Below are positions 1-6,649 of a stretch of DNA of 9,080 nucleotides, piece by piece. The number at the start of each line of letters is the position of its first letter. Within the stretch, counting starts at the first letter, position 1. Under the pieces are notes generated by a model that did no database searches, had not been told where the DNA came from, and saw only the letters and a program-made list of their open reading frames with translations. Origin of the DNA: JAKEGK01 sp036507695 (GTDB lineage: Bacteria > Pseudomonadota > Gammaproteobacteria > SZUA-152); contig DATCIR010000167.1 of the NCBI GenBank assembly GCA_036507695.1, forward strand, positions 1 through 9,080, given 5' to 3'. Made by a program: the position numbers and the translations under genes.

Positions 1-13
1 TAGTCTGTATTGT

Positions 14-553
14 TTATTTCAACCGCGCGACGAGCTGCTTACTTGATTCGAGTAATTGTTGCACAATTGCTCGCGCTTCATTTTCCGGTTTTCCGTATGG
101 ATCCAGTATTTCCCCGGCGCGCCGCCCCAACAGCGCACCCAACCACACAGCCTTTGCTAATGCTTCATCGCCATAGTCCGCCAACGCATACCAGTTGTGC
201 TTATCCATAATGACAATGCGATCCGCCCACTCAGTCAATTCCCGGCTTATCACGGTCGATCGATGTTTTGTTAAGTCAATATTGTATTCCGCGCACATTT
301 TAACGTGCGCCTCGGGAGACGGCCGGTTCGGTTTGGGATGAAAACCCGCGGAACGGACTTCAACGTTCGTCTCAAGGTTGTCGAGGAGGTACTGCGCCAC
401 CAAGGGGCTGCGATAGATATTGCCGTAACATAGAACCAGTATTTTGTGAATTTTCTTATTCGCCAGGCGTTGTTCGGTATCGCTTACAGCGTGACGCAAA
501 GCCTGCAAGACGCGCAACCGCTTGGTCATCTTGCGTATGATTTTAGCGATCAT
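14..553 (-). CDS. Low-molecular-weight protein tyrosine phosphatase, EPS-locus type
   Basis: Cytoplasmic phosphatase predicted to remove phosphate from tyrosines. In polysaccharide loci such enzymes (Wzb/Etp type) usually act on the tyrosine autokinase that controls chain length and export. The 179-residue product has the P-loop CYGNIYRSP at residues 42-50, giving the C-x5-R signature with Cys42 as nucleophile and Arg48, and the general-acid DPY loop at 151-153, so it should be active. Two features are unusual. The second P-loop cysteine of the classical CxGNxCRS motif is Tyr47 here. About 36 residues, rich in Lys and Arg, precede the catalytic fold, which normally begins almost at the N-terminus. 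No good Shine-Dalgarno lies before the ATG at 553, and Met9 (ATG at 529) is an alternative start. It lies 67 nt after the NadE-like gene and probably ends the transcription unit, although the window stops 13 nt past the stop codon. Confidence 0.9.
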   Translation of the reverse strand: MIAKIIRKMTKRLRVLQALRHAVSDTEQRLANKKIHKILVLCYGNIYRSPLVAQYLLDNLETNVEVRSAGFHPKPNRPSPEAHVKMCAEYNIDLTKHRSTVISRELTEWADRIVIMDKHNWYALADYGDEALAKAVWLGALLGRRAGEILDPYGKPENEARAIVQQLLESSKQLVARLK

Positions 554-620
554 AGTACTAACCGGGCATCAATTGACGGGAGTGCGGTACAGCGATAACT
601 CGATCCAATCACGCCCTGCT

Positions 621-1613
621 TTATATTCCACGCACATCCTCGATTAAAAAAGGTTTGGCGTGCAGGTATCGGGTAGTGCGGCGTTTGGCTTCGATATCGG
701 CAAAAACCAGTGCCGCATGTTTTTCATCGATCGCCAGGACCTTGCCCAGCTGCGCGGGGCTCACGCCGTGGTTATACGCCCAGAGCGCCAGGTCCATTTT
801 GTCGTAGGGCAGTGCAAAATAAAACTCATCCTGGCCTTGCGCCATGCTGTACGTATCGGTGGACGGTTTGGCGTTGCAAATCTCTTCCGGCAGTCCCATA
901 TAGCGCGCCAGGGAGTAGACTTGGGTCTTGTAGAGATGCGCGATGGGTTTGACATCCGCGGAACCATCGCCATTTTTGACGAAAAATCCCTGGTCGTACT
1001 CCAGGCGGTTGGGGGTTCCCACGACGGCGTAATTCAGCCGGTCCGCGTGAAAGTATTCCACGGTTTTACGGATGCGCTGTTTGAAATTGGTGGCGGAAAC
1101 GATTTGCAGGTATTCCTTCAATCCCATGCGTTGTTCGGCGATGTCGCCATTGGGTTTTTGCACCACCAGGTTGAAATGATTGATCTTGCCTTCCAGGCCG
1201 CCGGAAATTGTGATCTTGTTGGGCCAGGCGCCATCGTAGTCCGGAAAGACTTTTTTAATCGCATCGTCACGCCACTGGTAGCAGCCAATGGCTTGCAGGG
1301 TTGGCGCGATATCATGAATCTCGTATTCAATCCCCAGGTGCTCCGCCAGCATTTTGCCGCGCGTCACGCTCTTGGAGGACGAATCGGTCTCCGGCAATAA
1401 CAGTCCATAAACTTTTTTCACGCCCACCGCTTTGACGCACAGGGCCGCGCATACGGAGCTATCGATTCCGCCGGATATAGCGATGATCAATCCCCGGCGA
1501 TGCAGGTCTTTGCTGAGAATTTCGCGCAGACGCGAGGTGATTTTTTCGATCTCCTGGTTTTCATCGAGCTTCAATACATCCTTTGAAAAATTCTTATCGG
1601 CATCATCGGCCAT
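621..1613 (-). CDS. nadE: NadE-like NAD+ synthase / ATP-pyrophosphatase amide ligase, with internal insertion
   Basis: NH3-dependent NAD+ synthases adenylate the carboxylate of nicotinic acid adenine dinucleotide and replace AMP with ammonia to give the amide. The 330-residue product has the ATP-PPase P-loop SGGIDSS at 47-53, the VGTPNRLEYDQGFF region at 198-211 (matching the GTxNxxExxxGYxT motif), the NGDGSAD loop at 214-220 and KPSTD at 249-253. Stand-alone NadE proteins are usually about 245-275 residues. The extra length lies mostly in about 60 residues between 111 and 172, just before the SATNFKQRIR segment. No glutaminase domain is present, so ammonia must be free or come from a partner. 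The start at 1613 is chosen because GGGAGA sits 5 nt upstream. The open frame continues to 1826, but only through palindromic repeat DNA. The housekeeping nadE is probably elsewhere, and the substrate here may be a different carboxylate. Confidence 0.85.
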   Translation of the reverse strand: MADDADKNFSKDVLKLDENQEIEKITSRLREILSKDLHRRGLIIAISGGIDSSVCAALCVKAVGVKKVYGLLLPETDSSSKSVTRGKMLAEHLGIEYEIHDIAPTLQAIGCYQWRDDAIKKVFPDYDGAWPNKITISGGLEGKINHFNLVVQKPNGDIAEQRMGLKEYLQIVSATNFKQRIRKTVEYFHADRLNYAVVGTPNRLEYDQGFFVKNGDGSADVKPIAHLYKTQVYSLARYMGLPEEICNAKPSTDTYSMAQGQDEFYFALPYDKMDLALWAYNHGVSPAQLGKVLAIDEKHAALVFADIEAKRRTTRYLHAKPFLIEDVRGI

Positions 1614-1618
1614 TTTAG

Positions 1619-1624
1619 TCTCCC
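1619..1624 (-). promoter_or_regulatory. Ribosome binding site of the NadE-like gene
   Basis: Read on the minus strand this is GGGAGA, followed by the 5-nt spacer CTAAA and then the ATG at 1613. It decides the start codon: the longer open frame to 1826 would translate repeat DNA and has no family similarity. Confidence 0.75.
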
Positions 1625-1710
1625 GTTTCTTTAACCTTTTTAAAGTATCAATGTGAGCGCCAGAGTCAGTATGCAATATCGTGCGGTTTGAATTGTATCG
1701 GTATAACTGA

Positions 1711-1816
1711 CGGTGCGCGATGCGCACCCTACGTTTTCCGGTCCCCATCGTAGGATGCGGTAAGGCACGAACCGCATCGAGAGACCTACCCTCCCGGTGC
1801 GCGACGCGCACCCTGC
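1711..1816. repeat. REP/BIME-like cluster of short palindromes
   Basis: Three hairpin-forming units lie in the 233-bp gap between the methyltransferase and NadE-like genes. Two are near-identical direct copies 84 bp apart. In the first, GGTGCGC (1712-1718) pairs with GCGCACC (1722-1728) around the loop GAT. In the second, GGTGCGC (1796-1802) pairs with GCGCACC (1806-1812) around the loop GAC. Both are followed by CCT. Between them, GATGCGGT (1754-1761) pairs with ACCGCATC (1771-1778). CCTACG (1728-1733) is also the inverse of CGTAGG (1749-1754), and GTAGG (1750-1754) of CCTAC (1785-1789), so the modules alternate in orientation. This is the build of REP or BIME elements, often mobilised by RAYT transposases; no transposase is in the window. 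No T-run follows the hairpins, so they are not classical terminators, though they may affect mRNA stability between the two operon halves. Confidence 0.75.
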
Positions 1817-1846
1817 ATATTGGCACTTAAATTGATGGCGTCCACA

Positions 1847-2749
1847 TTAGCCTGCGCGTTGCGCCACTATCGCACGGATTTCACCCGCGGCGTCGTTGAC
1901 GGAGCGCACTTGGGTAAACTCTTTGTGTTTGTTAAGCCGCTGCACCCACGCCGGCCCCTGCCCCAGCCCCACTTCGAACGCCAGCCAGCCACCGGGTTTG
2001 ATGAATCGTGGCGCTTCCTGGATCAGGCGCTGCAAAATTCTTATGCCGAAAGGCCCACCATCAAACGCCAGCCGCGGCTCATAATTGGCGATTTCCTCGT
2101 GCATCGTATCGACTTTTGCACTGGATATATACGGCGGATTGCAAGACAGCAGATCAACCTTACCCAGAAACGCGTCTTCGTCGAACGGCGTTAATAGATC
2201 CCCTTCCCGGAACTCCACCCGGCCAGCAACGCCCGCGAATTCCGCATTCCTTTTGGCCAGGCTGACCGCCTCTCTTGATAAATCCGCTGCGTAGACCCGC
2301 ACCTGCGGCGCATGCACCGCGTAGGCGATGGCGAGATTACCGGCGCCGGTGCAAATGTCTATCACAAGCGAAGCGCCCTGCCTGGCGTTTATTTTCTTCA
2401 ATACATCAAGCGCCGCATTACACAGTATTTCTGTTTCCTTGCGCGGCACCAGCGCTTCAGGTCCGGCCAGCAGTTCCACGCCCATAAATTGTTGGCGTTG
2501 GGTGATGTGGGCCAGCGGCACTCCCGTAAGACGCGTCATCACGAATTCGTGCAGCTGATTTGTTTGACTACCTTTTAACGCAGGCAAATCACCCGTTTCA
2601 GCCGCCTGCACCGACTTGGGAACACCTGCGGCGTTAAACCACAGCGCGCGCAGAGTGGAGACCGGCGTCTCTCCGGGTTTGTCCTCTAATGTTTCCAGCC
2701 GCGCTTGCAACCGGCTTAACAGGGTTTGATACAGCTCTTGATCGTGCAT
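1847..2749 (-). CDS. PrmC/HemK-family SAM-dependent N5-glutamine methyltransferase paralogue
   Basis: PrmC methylates the side-chain amide of the GGQ glutamine in peptide release factors. This 300-residue protein has that architecture: a helical N-terminal part with LTGVPLAHITQRQQFMG at 74-90, VPRKETE at 101-107, SAM motif I DICTGAGNLA at 131-140, the catalytic NPPY at 204-207 (which holds a planar amide nitrogen), EPRLAFDGG at 224-232 and the C-terminal GGWLAFEVGLGQG strand. It starts at ATG 2749, overlapping the ligase stop by one base, with a strong AGGGAGG site 6 nt upstream, so it is translationally coupled to the ligase. Housekeeping prmC normally sits by prfA/hemA. Placement here beside amide-forming enzymes suggests, as an inference, that it methylates an amide or other small substrate made by the cassette. 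A displaced true PrmC cannot be excluded from the sequence alone. Confidence 0.85.
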   Translation of the reverse strand: MHDQELYQTLLSRLQARLETLEDKPGETPVSTLRALWFNAAGVPKSVQAAETGDLPALKGSQTNQLHEFVMTRLTGVPLAHITQRQQFMGVELLAGPEALVPRKETEILCNAALDVLKKINARQGASLVIDICTGAGNLAIAYAVHAPQVRVYAADLSREAVSLAKRNAEFAGVAGRVEFREGDLLTPFDEDAFLGKVDLLSCNPPYISSAKVDTMHEEIANYEPRLAFDGGPFGIRILQRLIQEAPRFIKPGGWLAFEVGLGQGPAWVQRLNKHKEFTQVRSVNDAAGEIRAIVAQRAG

Positions 2750-4338
2750 TACGCGCCTCCCTGCATTAACAGTTTCTTGTCGATTTTGCCATTGGCGGTT
2801 TTGGGCAGCTCTTCCATGAACACAATATCCTTGGGCACCATGTAGTTTTCCAGATGCGCCATGCAGAATTTTTTAATCTGCTTGTCATTCAGTTCCGCGT
2901 CCTTTTCCAGCGCCACAAAGGCTTTGACGGACTGGCCAAACACGTCATCCGGCACGCCAATCACGGCCGCTTCCTTGATTTGCGGCATGCTGTGCAAGAC
3001 GTTTTCCACCTCCACCGGACTGACTTTTTCACCGCGGGTTTTAATAATGTCATCACTGCGGCCGACAAAATAGAAAAAACCTTCCTTATCCGTACGGAAC
3101 CAATCCTGAGTACAGAGCACCCGCTCACCCGGCAATTTCCCCGGTTTCAACATTTTCGCGCTGAGTTCCGGCTGTTTCCAGTAGCCCACCATCACATGCG
3201 GACCGCGCACGTGCAGGATGCCGGTTTCGCCGGGCGGCACAGGTTGACCTTCCGGTGTCAATAAATACATTTCCGTGCCGGGAATAGCTTTACCCACGGA
3301 GGTGAGTTTTGCATCCACCAGCTCCGGCTCCAGGTAACTCACCCGCTTGCACTCCGTTAAGCCGTACATCTTATAGATCAGCGCATTGGGAAATATTTCT
3401 TTTAGATACGGCACAAAATCCGCGGGCAACGCGGCGGCGGTGTTGGTAATCCGGGTGATGCCGGGAATACGCAGCGGTTTCTTTTTGTGGGACGAAATCA
3501 TCATCGCGAAGATGGTTGGCACGCCGGGAAATACCGTCGCCCCGAATTCTTCAATGCGCTTATAAACCTGGGCGGGAAAAGTAAACGAGCGTTCCACAAT
3601 CAGGGTTGCGCCCAGCTTCATGGTCATGATCAGTTGATAAAGCCCATAGTCAAACGCAATCGGCAACACCAGAATAATGCGGTGATCCTCCGTCAGGCGC
3701 TGATATTCAATCAGGCTCCAGGCGGCAAACACCATGGCTTGATGGGTTTGCATCACGCCCTTGGGAAAACCGGTGCTGCCGGAGGTATAAATCAATGCAG
3801 CCAGATCGTTGGGAATAATGTTAACCGGCTCCGCCAGGGATTCGCTTTGCTCAATCACCGCATCAAACGCCTCGACTGACATGGACAGCTGTAATGCTGC
3901 TTGACTGAGATCGCCGGAGGAAATTATGCCGTTTAGTTTGGTGTTGGCTTTTACCGCGTCCGAGAACACAGTGGCCAAATGTACATCGGTTAATAATAGT
4001 ATGGCGTCGCTGTCATCCAATATAAATTCCAGCTTGTCGGCCTTGGTTTGCGGATTAATCACCAGGAACACCGCGCCAGCCAGCAATGTGGCATAGATCG
4101 AGACCACACAGGGCCAGGTGTTGTCCATGTAGATGGCAACGCGATCGCCTTTTTTCACCCCGCGCTGAATCAGCGCCTGCGCCAGCCGGGATGCTGCGTC
4201 GAGCAACTCGGCATAGGTGTAAGACTTGCCTTCAATAACCAGCGCCACTTTATCCGGATGGCGCGCCACCGCCGCGATCATGCCGTCCCGCAGCAGGCGC
4301 TGCGGGCGCGCTGCCAGTTTTGCCGCATCAAGCTTCAT
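2749..4338 (-). CDS. AMP-forming acyl ligase (ANL superfamily), EPS-locus associated
   Basis: Cytoplasmic adenylating enzyme that activates a carboxylic acid as acyl-AMP and passes it to a thiol, here most likely the phosphopantetheine of the adjacent carrier protein (CoA is the alternative). The 529-residue product is full length and all ANL core motifs are present: YTSGSTGFPKG at 184-194, YGLTE at 325-329, DWFRTD at 412-417, GRSDDIIKTRGEK at 426-438 (hinge and A8 loop) and the C-terminal catalytic lysine Lys518 in TANGKIDK. There is no condensation or carrier domain fused, so it is a stand-alone ligase. It follows the ACP stop by one nucleotide (TAATATG) without an obvious Shine-Dalgarno, pointing to translational coupling, and its own stop overlaps the methyltransferase start. 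It may fall in or near the exosortase A-associated ligase group (TIGR03098); that assignment is from memory and less certain than the superfamily. The acid substrate is unknown. Confidence 0.9.
   Translation of the reverse strand: MKLDAAKLAARPQRLLRDGMIAAVARHPDKVALVIEGKSYTYAELLDAASRLAQALIQRGVKKGDRVAIYMDNTWPCVVSIYATLLAGAVFLVINPQTKADKLEFILDDSDAILLLTDVHLATVFSDAVKANTKLNGIISSGDLSQAALQLSMSVEAFDAVIEQSESLAEPVNIIPNDLAALIYTSGSTGFPKGVMQTHQAMVFAAWSLIEYQRLTEDHRIILVLPIAFDYGLYQLIMTMKLGATLIVERSFTFPAQVYKRIEEFGATVFPGVPTIFAMMISSHKKKPLRIPGITRITNTAAALPADFVPYLKEIFPNALIYKMYGLTECKRVSYLEPELVDAKLTSVGKAIPGTEMYLLTPEGQPVPPGETGILHVRGPHVMVGYWKQPELSAKMLKPGKLPGERVLCTQDWFRTDKEGFFYFVGRSDDIIKTRGEKVSPVEVENVLHSMPQIKEAAVIGVPDDVFGQSVKAFVALEKDAELNDKQIKKFCMAHLENYMVPKDIVFMEELPKTANGKIDKKLLMQGGA
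2756..2762 (-). promoter_or_regulatory. Strong ribosome binding site of the PrmC-like gene
   Basis: On the minus strand this reads AGGGAGG, 6 nt before the ATG at 2749 and inside the 3' end of the ligase gene. It gives the methyltransferase its own efficient initiation in addition to the TAATG stop/start overlap. Confidence 0.8.
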
Positions 4339-4339
4339 A

Positions 4340-4591
4340 TTAACCGGCGGCCTGCTTGCGTTGAATATAGGAAGTAATGTTCTTCACCGAGTCGAGATTC
4401 TCGGGCACCATTTCCTCGTCCTGCACCTGGATGCCAAACTGTTCTTCGAGGAAAAAGATCACTTCCATAATACCGGTCGAGTCAATAATACCCTTATTGA
4501 GAAAGGAATCCTCATTGGACAAGGCCGATTGGTCATCGGTGAATAAGTAATTGTCGAGAATATAATCCCTAACTTTTTGTTCAATAGACAT
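4340..4591 (-). CDS. Acyl carrier protein
   Basis: Small acidic carrier protein of 83 residues that would tether an acyl group on a 4'-phosphopantetheine arm. The attachment site is Ser38 in GIIDSTGIMEVIFFLEEQFGI (34-54); the usual DSL is DST here, and helix II and the acidic LEEQFGI segment are typical of the fold. The start at 4591 has CAGGAG 6 nt upstream. The ligase begins 1 nt after the stop, so the ACP is almost certainly its partner. It differs clearly from fatty-acid AcpP in sequence and lacks fab neighbours, so a dedicated role in the cassette is likely. No phosphopantetheinyl transferase is encoded in the window, and one from elsewhere in the genome would be needed to activate it. 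Confidence 0.92.
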   Translation of the reverse strand: MSIEQKVRDYILDNYLFTDDQSALSNEDSFLNKGIIDSTGIMEVIFFLEEQFGIQVQDEEMVPENLDSVKNITSYIQRKQAAG

Positions 4592-4597
4592 CGTTTA

Positions 4598-4603
4598 CTC
4601 CTG
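4598..4603 (-). promoter_or_regulatory. Ribosome binding site of the acyl carrier protein gene
   Basis: On the minus strand this reads CAGGAG, 6 nt before the ATG at 4591, in an AT-rich 83-nt leader. It is a near-ideal site and supports the short 83-residue product. Confidence 0.75.
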
Positions 4604-4674
4604 AGATTTTTTGCCTTCTTTACTTACTTAACTGTCTTAAATGTTATATTTTTTAGATGCGTTATTGGTTTACT

Positions 4675-6624
4675 TCAACCGCCGCTCTTGAAATTTTTGT
4701 TAAAGTTTTTAATAAAATGGTTGTGCCAGATTTGGGTCGAGAGAATTCCCACCAGCGCCATATTATCCTTGTAACCGATCGCCCGCCCTTGCTCGATTTT
4801 TTTCAGCAGGCGCGGTACTTTCGCCGCGTCAAAATAACCGCTGTCCCGTAACGCGGATTCTCCCAATAACTCACTCACATATTCAAGCGGTTTATTGTCC
4901 ATGAAAAACGCGGGAATGTCCGGCGCCCGGTATGGTTGTTTATAACGGTTCACGATGCTTGGCGGCAGATATTTCCCCATGGCTTTTTTCAGCAGGTATT
5001 TTTCATTGAGTACCTTCATTTTCAGCTTGGGATGCACGCGGTTTGCGAATTCGATAACGCGATGATCCAGAAAGGGAAACCGGCCTTCAACCGAGTTGGA
5101 CAACAGCATGCGGTCCCCCTGGGAACACAACAGGTATCCGCCCATCAGGGATTTGGCTTCCAGATACTGCGCACGATTGAAGGGGTGCCAGCGGGTTAAT
5201 GCGCGCGGCAGGCTTTTCGCGATTGTCTCGATGGCATCGTCGCCGAGCTGCGCTTTCAGTGACTCGGCAAAAAATTCTTTACATTTTGCCGTGGTATTCC
5301 AGCGCGGTATATGGGAAAACCAGGCGGCATCCGCCTGATCCAGTCCTGCACCAAAAAAGCTCTTGATGTAAGTCATGCCCCGGCCCTTGGACAGATCGAG
5401 ATAAGGATAAAGCTTTTTCAATAACAATGGCCGGAACTCCGAATCGGGATATTTGGCCCAGAACTGGCGGATCTTGGCTTCTTTAAACAAGTCGTAACCG
5501 CCCAGCACTTCATCGGCGCCTTCGCCGGTTAACACCACTTTATAATTCTGGCTGCGTACATGTCCCGAAAGAATACCCATAGGGACCGGCGCGGTTCTCA
5601 TTACCGTTGATTCGGTATGCCAGATGGTTTTTTGAAAAGCATTGCCAATGTCCTGGTTGGCGCAGTGCACCCGGCTATGATCCGCGCCCAGATGCTGAAT
5701 CAATTCGTTCTGATAATTGCCTTCGTCGAATTCGCCTTCTTCGAAACGGATCGAAAAAGTACGCAATGGCACATTGCCGTAATGATGGATCAACGACACC
5801 AGCACTGAGGAATCCAGGCCGCCGGATAAATACGCCCCCACCGGCACGTCGGACCGCAAGCGGATCTGGGTGGCGCTGATGAGTAAATCATGCAATTCAT
5901 CGGCAAGCTGCTGCTCGCTGGCGCTAAAATATTCGTCCTGGCTAACCGGAAACTGCCAGTCCCAGTAACGCCGGCTTGTCATTTCACCATGCTCCACGAT
6001 GAGCATAAATCCCGGTGAAACTTCATAGACATTCTTGAACAGGGTTTCCGGACTGACGGGTGACCAGAAGGTCATGAGCTGGTCCAACGCCTGGGCGTTC
6101 AATGTGGGAGAATGCGCAAGCGCGGGTAATATGGCTTTCACCTCCGAAGCAAACAGCAGGCGGCCGTTCTGTTGGGTATAAAAGAGAGGCGCGATACCAA
6201 CGCGGTCGCGCAACAGCACCAGGCGCTTTTTATTGCTATCCCACAGCGCAATCGCAAACTGGCCATTAAATTGCTGGGCAAAATCATCACCATACTCTTC
6301 ATAGGCATGCACGATGACTTCAGTATCGCTATGGGTGTAAAACCGGTGTCCGCGCCGTTCCAATTCCTCGCGCAATTCAATGTAATTGAAAATTTCGCCG
6401 TTAAAGATCACCCAGATGGTTTTGTCTTCGTTGTGAATTGGCTGTTTGCCGCCTTCCAGGTCAATAATGCTCAAGCGCGCGTGCGCCAGGCCCACATGAT
6501 TATCCGTATAAAAGCCCGTGCCATCCGGACCGCGGTGATTGAGCCGGGTAATCATCTGCTGCAGCAGTGGTTCCCTGACCGGTTCAGCACTGCTTAAATT
6601 GAATATGCCTGCTATGCCGCACAT
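4675..6624 (-). CDS. asnB: Glutamine-hydrolysing asparagine synthase-type amidotransferase (AsnB family)
   Basis: Two-domain amidotransferase: an N-terminal glutaminase releases ammonia and a C-terminal ATP-pyrophosphatase adenylates a carboxylate (aspartate in true AsnB) and amidates it. The 649-residue product starts MCGIAGIF, with Cys2 as glutaminase nucleophile after Met removal. Glutamine-binding residues Arg50, NGEIFN (75-80) and SDTE (99-102) are present. The synthetase half has SGGLDSS at 267-273 and GEGADEVLGGY at 367-377, so both sites look intact. Exosortase A loci carry AsnB-like amidotransferases (TIGR03108 and relatives) whose substrates are not established. This one cannot be assigned to a subgroup with certainty, and it lies 25 nt after the deacetylase gene, 83 nt before the ACP. 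The locus context favours modification of a polysaccharide precursor or a carrier-bound acid over bulk asparagine synthesis. No strong Shine-Dalgarno precedes the start. Confidence 0.9.
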   Translation of the reverse strand: MCGIAGIFNLSSAEPVREPLLQQMITRLNHRGPDGTGFYTDNHVGLAHARLSIIDLEGGKQPIHNEDKTIWVIFNGEIFNYIELREELERRGHRFYTHSDTEVIVHAYEEYGDDFAQQFNGQFAIALWDSNKKRLVLLRDRVGIAPLFYTQQNGRLLFASEVKAILPALAHSPTLNAQALDQLMTFWSPVSPETLFKNVYEVSPGFMLIVEHGEMTSRRYWDWQFPVSQDEYFSASEQQLADELHDLLISATQIRLRSDVPVGAYLSGGLDSSVLVSLIHHYGNVPLRTFSIRFEEGEFDEGNYQNELIQHLGADHSRVHCANQDIGNAFQKTIWHTESTVMRTAPVPMGILSGHVRSQNYKVVLTGEGADEVLGGYDLFKEAKIRQFWAKYPDSEFRPLLLKKLYPYLDLSKGRGMTYIKSFFGAGLDQADAAWFSHIPRWNTTAKCKEFFAESLKAQLGDDAIETIAKSLPRALTRWHPFNRAQYLEAKSLMGGYLLCSQGDRMLLSNSVEGRFPFLDHRVIEFANRVHPKLKMKVLNEKYLLKKAMGKYLPPSIVNRYKQPYRAPDIPAFFMDNKPLEYVSELLGESALRDSGYFDAAKVPRLLKKIEQGRAIGYKDNMALVGILSTQIWHNHFIKNFNKNFKSGG

Positions 6625-6649
6625 GATGGTCTAATCTGCTTTATTTCCG

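Noticed and set aside
660..1400. Long plus-strand open frame of 246 codons opposite the NadE-like gene
   Set aside because: It is the antisense shadow of a conserved enzyme gene; no family motifs or ribosome binding site are seen.
1712..1812. Palindromes as rho-independent terminators of the methyltransferase transcript
   Set aside because: Stems are strong, but none is followed by a run of T in either direction.
1614..1826. N-terminal extension of the NadE-like protein by 71 residues
   Set aside because: It translates the palindromic repeat cluster and AT-rich leader, has no family similarity, and a good ribosome binding site marks the ATG at 1613.
1821..1836. Sigma-54-like site TGGCAC-N5-TTGAT on the plus strand
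   Set aside because: XrtA loci can be sigma-54 controlled, but this site points away from every gene here, lacks the GC at -12 and lies by the end of the methyltransferase gene.
4643..4678. Possible internal promoter before the ACP gene (TTGAAG, 17 bp, TAAAAA; also TATAAC)
   Set aside because: The 83-nt gap is AT-rich enough to give such matches by chance; the -10 match is weak and TATAAC has no -35 at proper spacing.
6172..6597. Plus-strand open frame of 141 codons opposite the amidotransferase
   Set aside because: It mirrors the conserved glutaminase domain on the other strand and has no recognisable features of its own.
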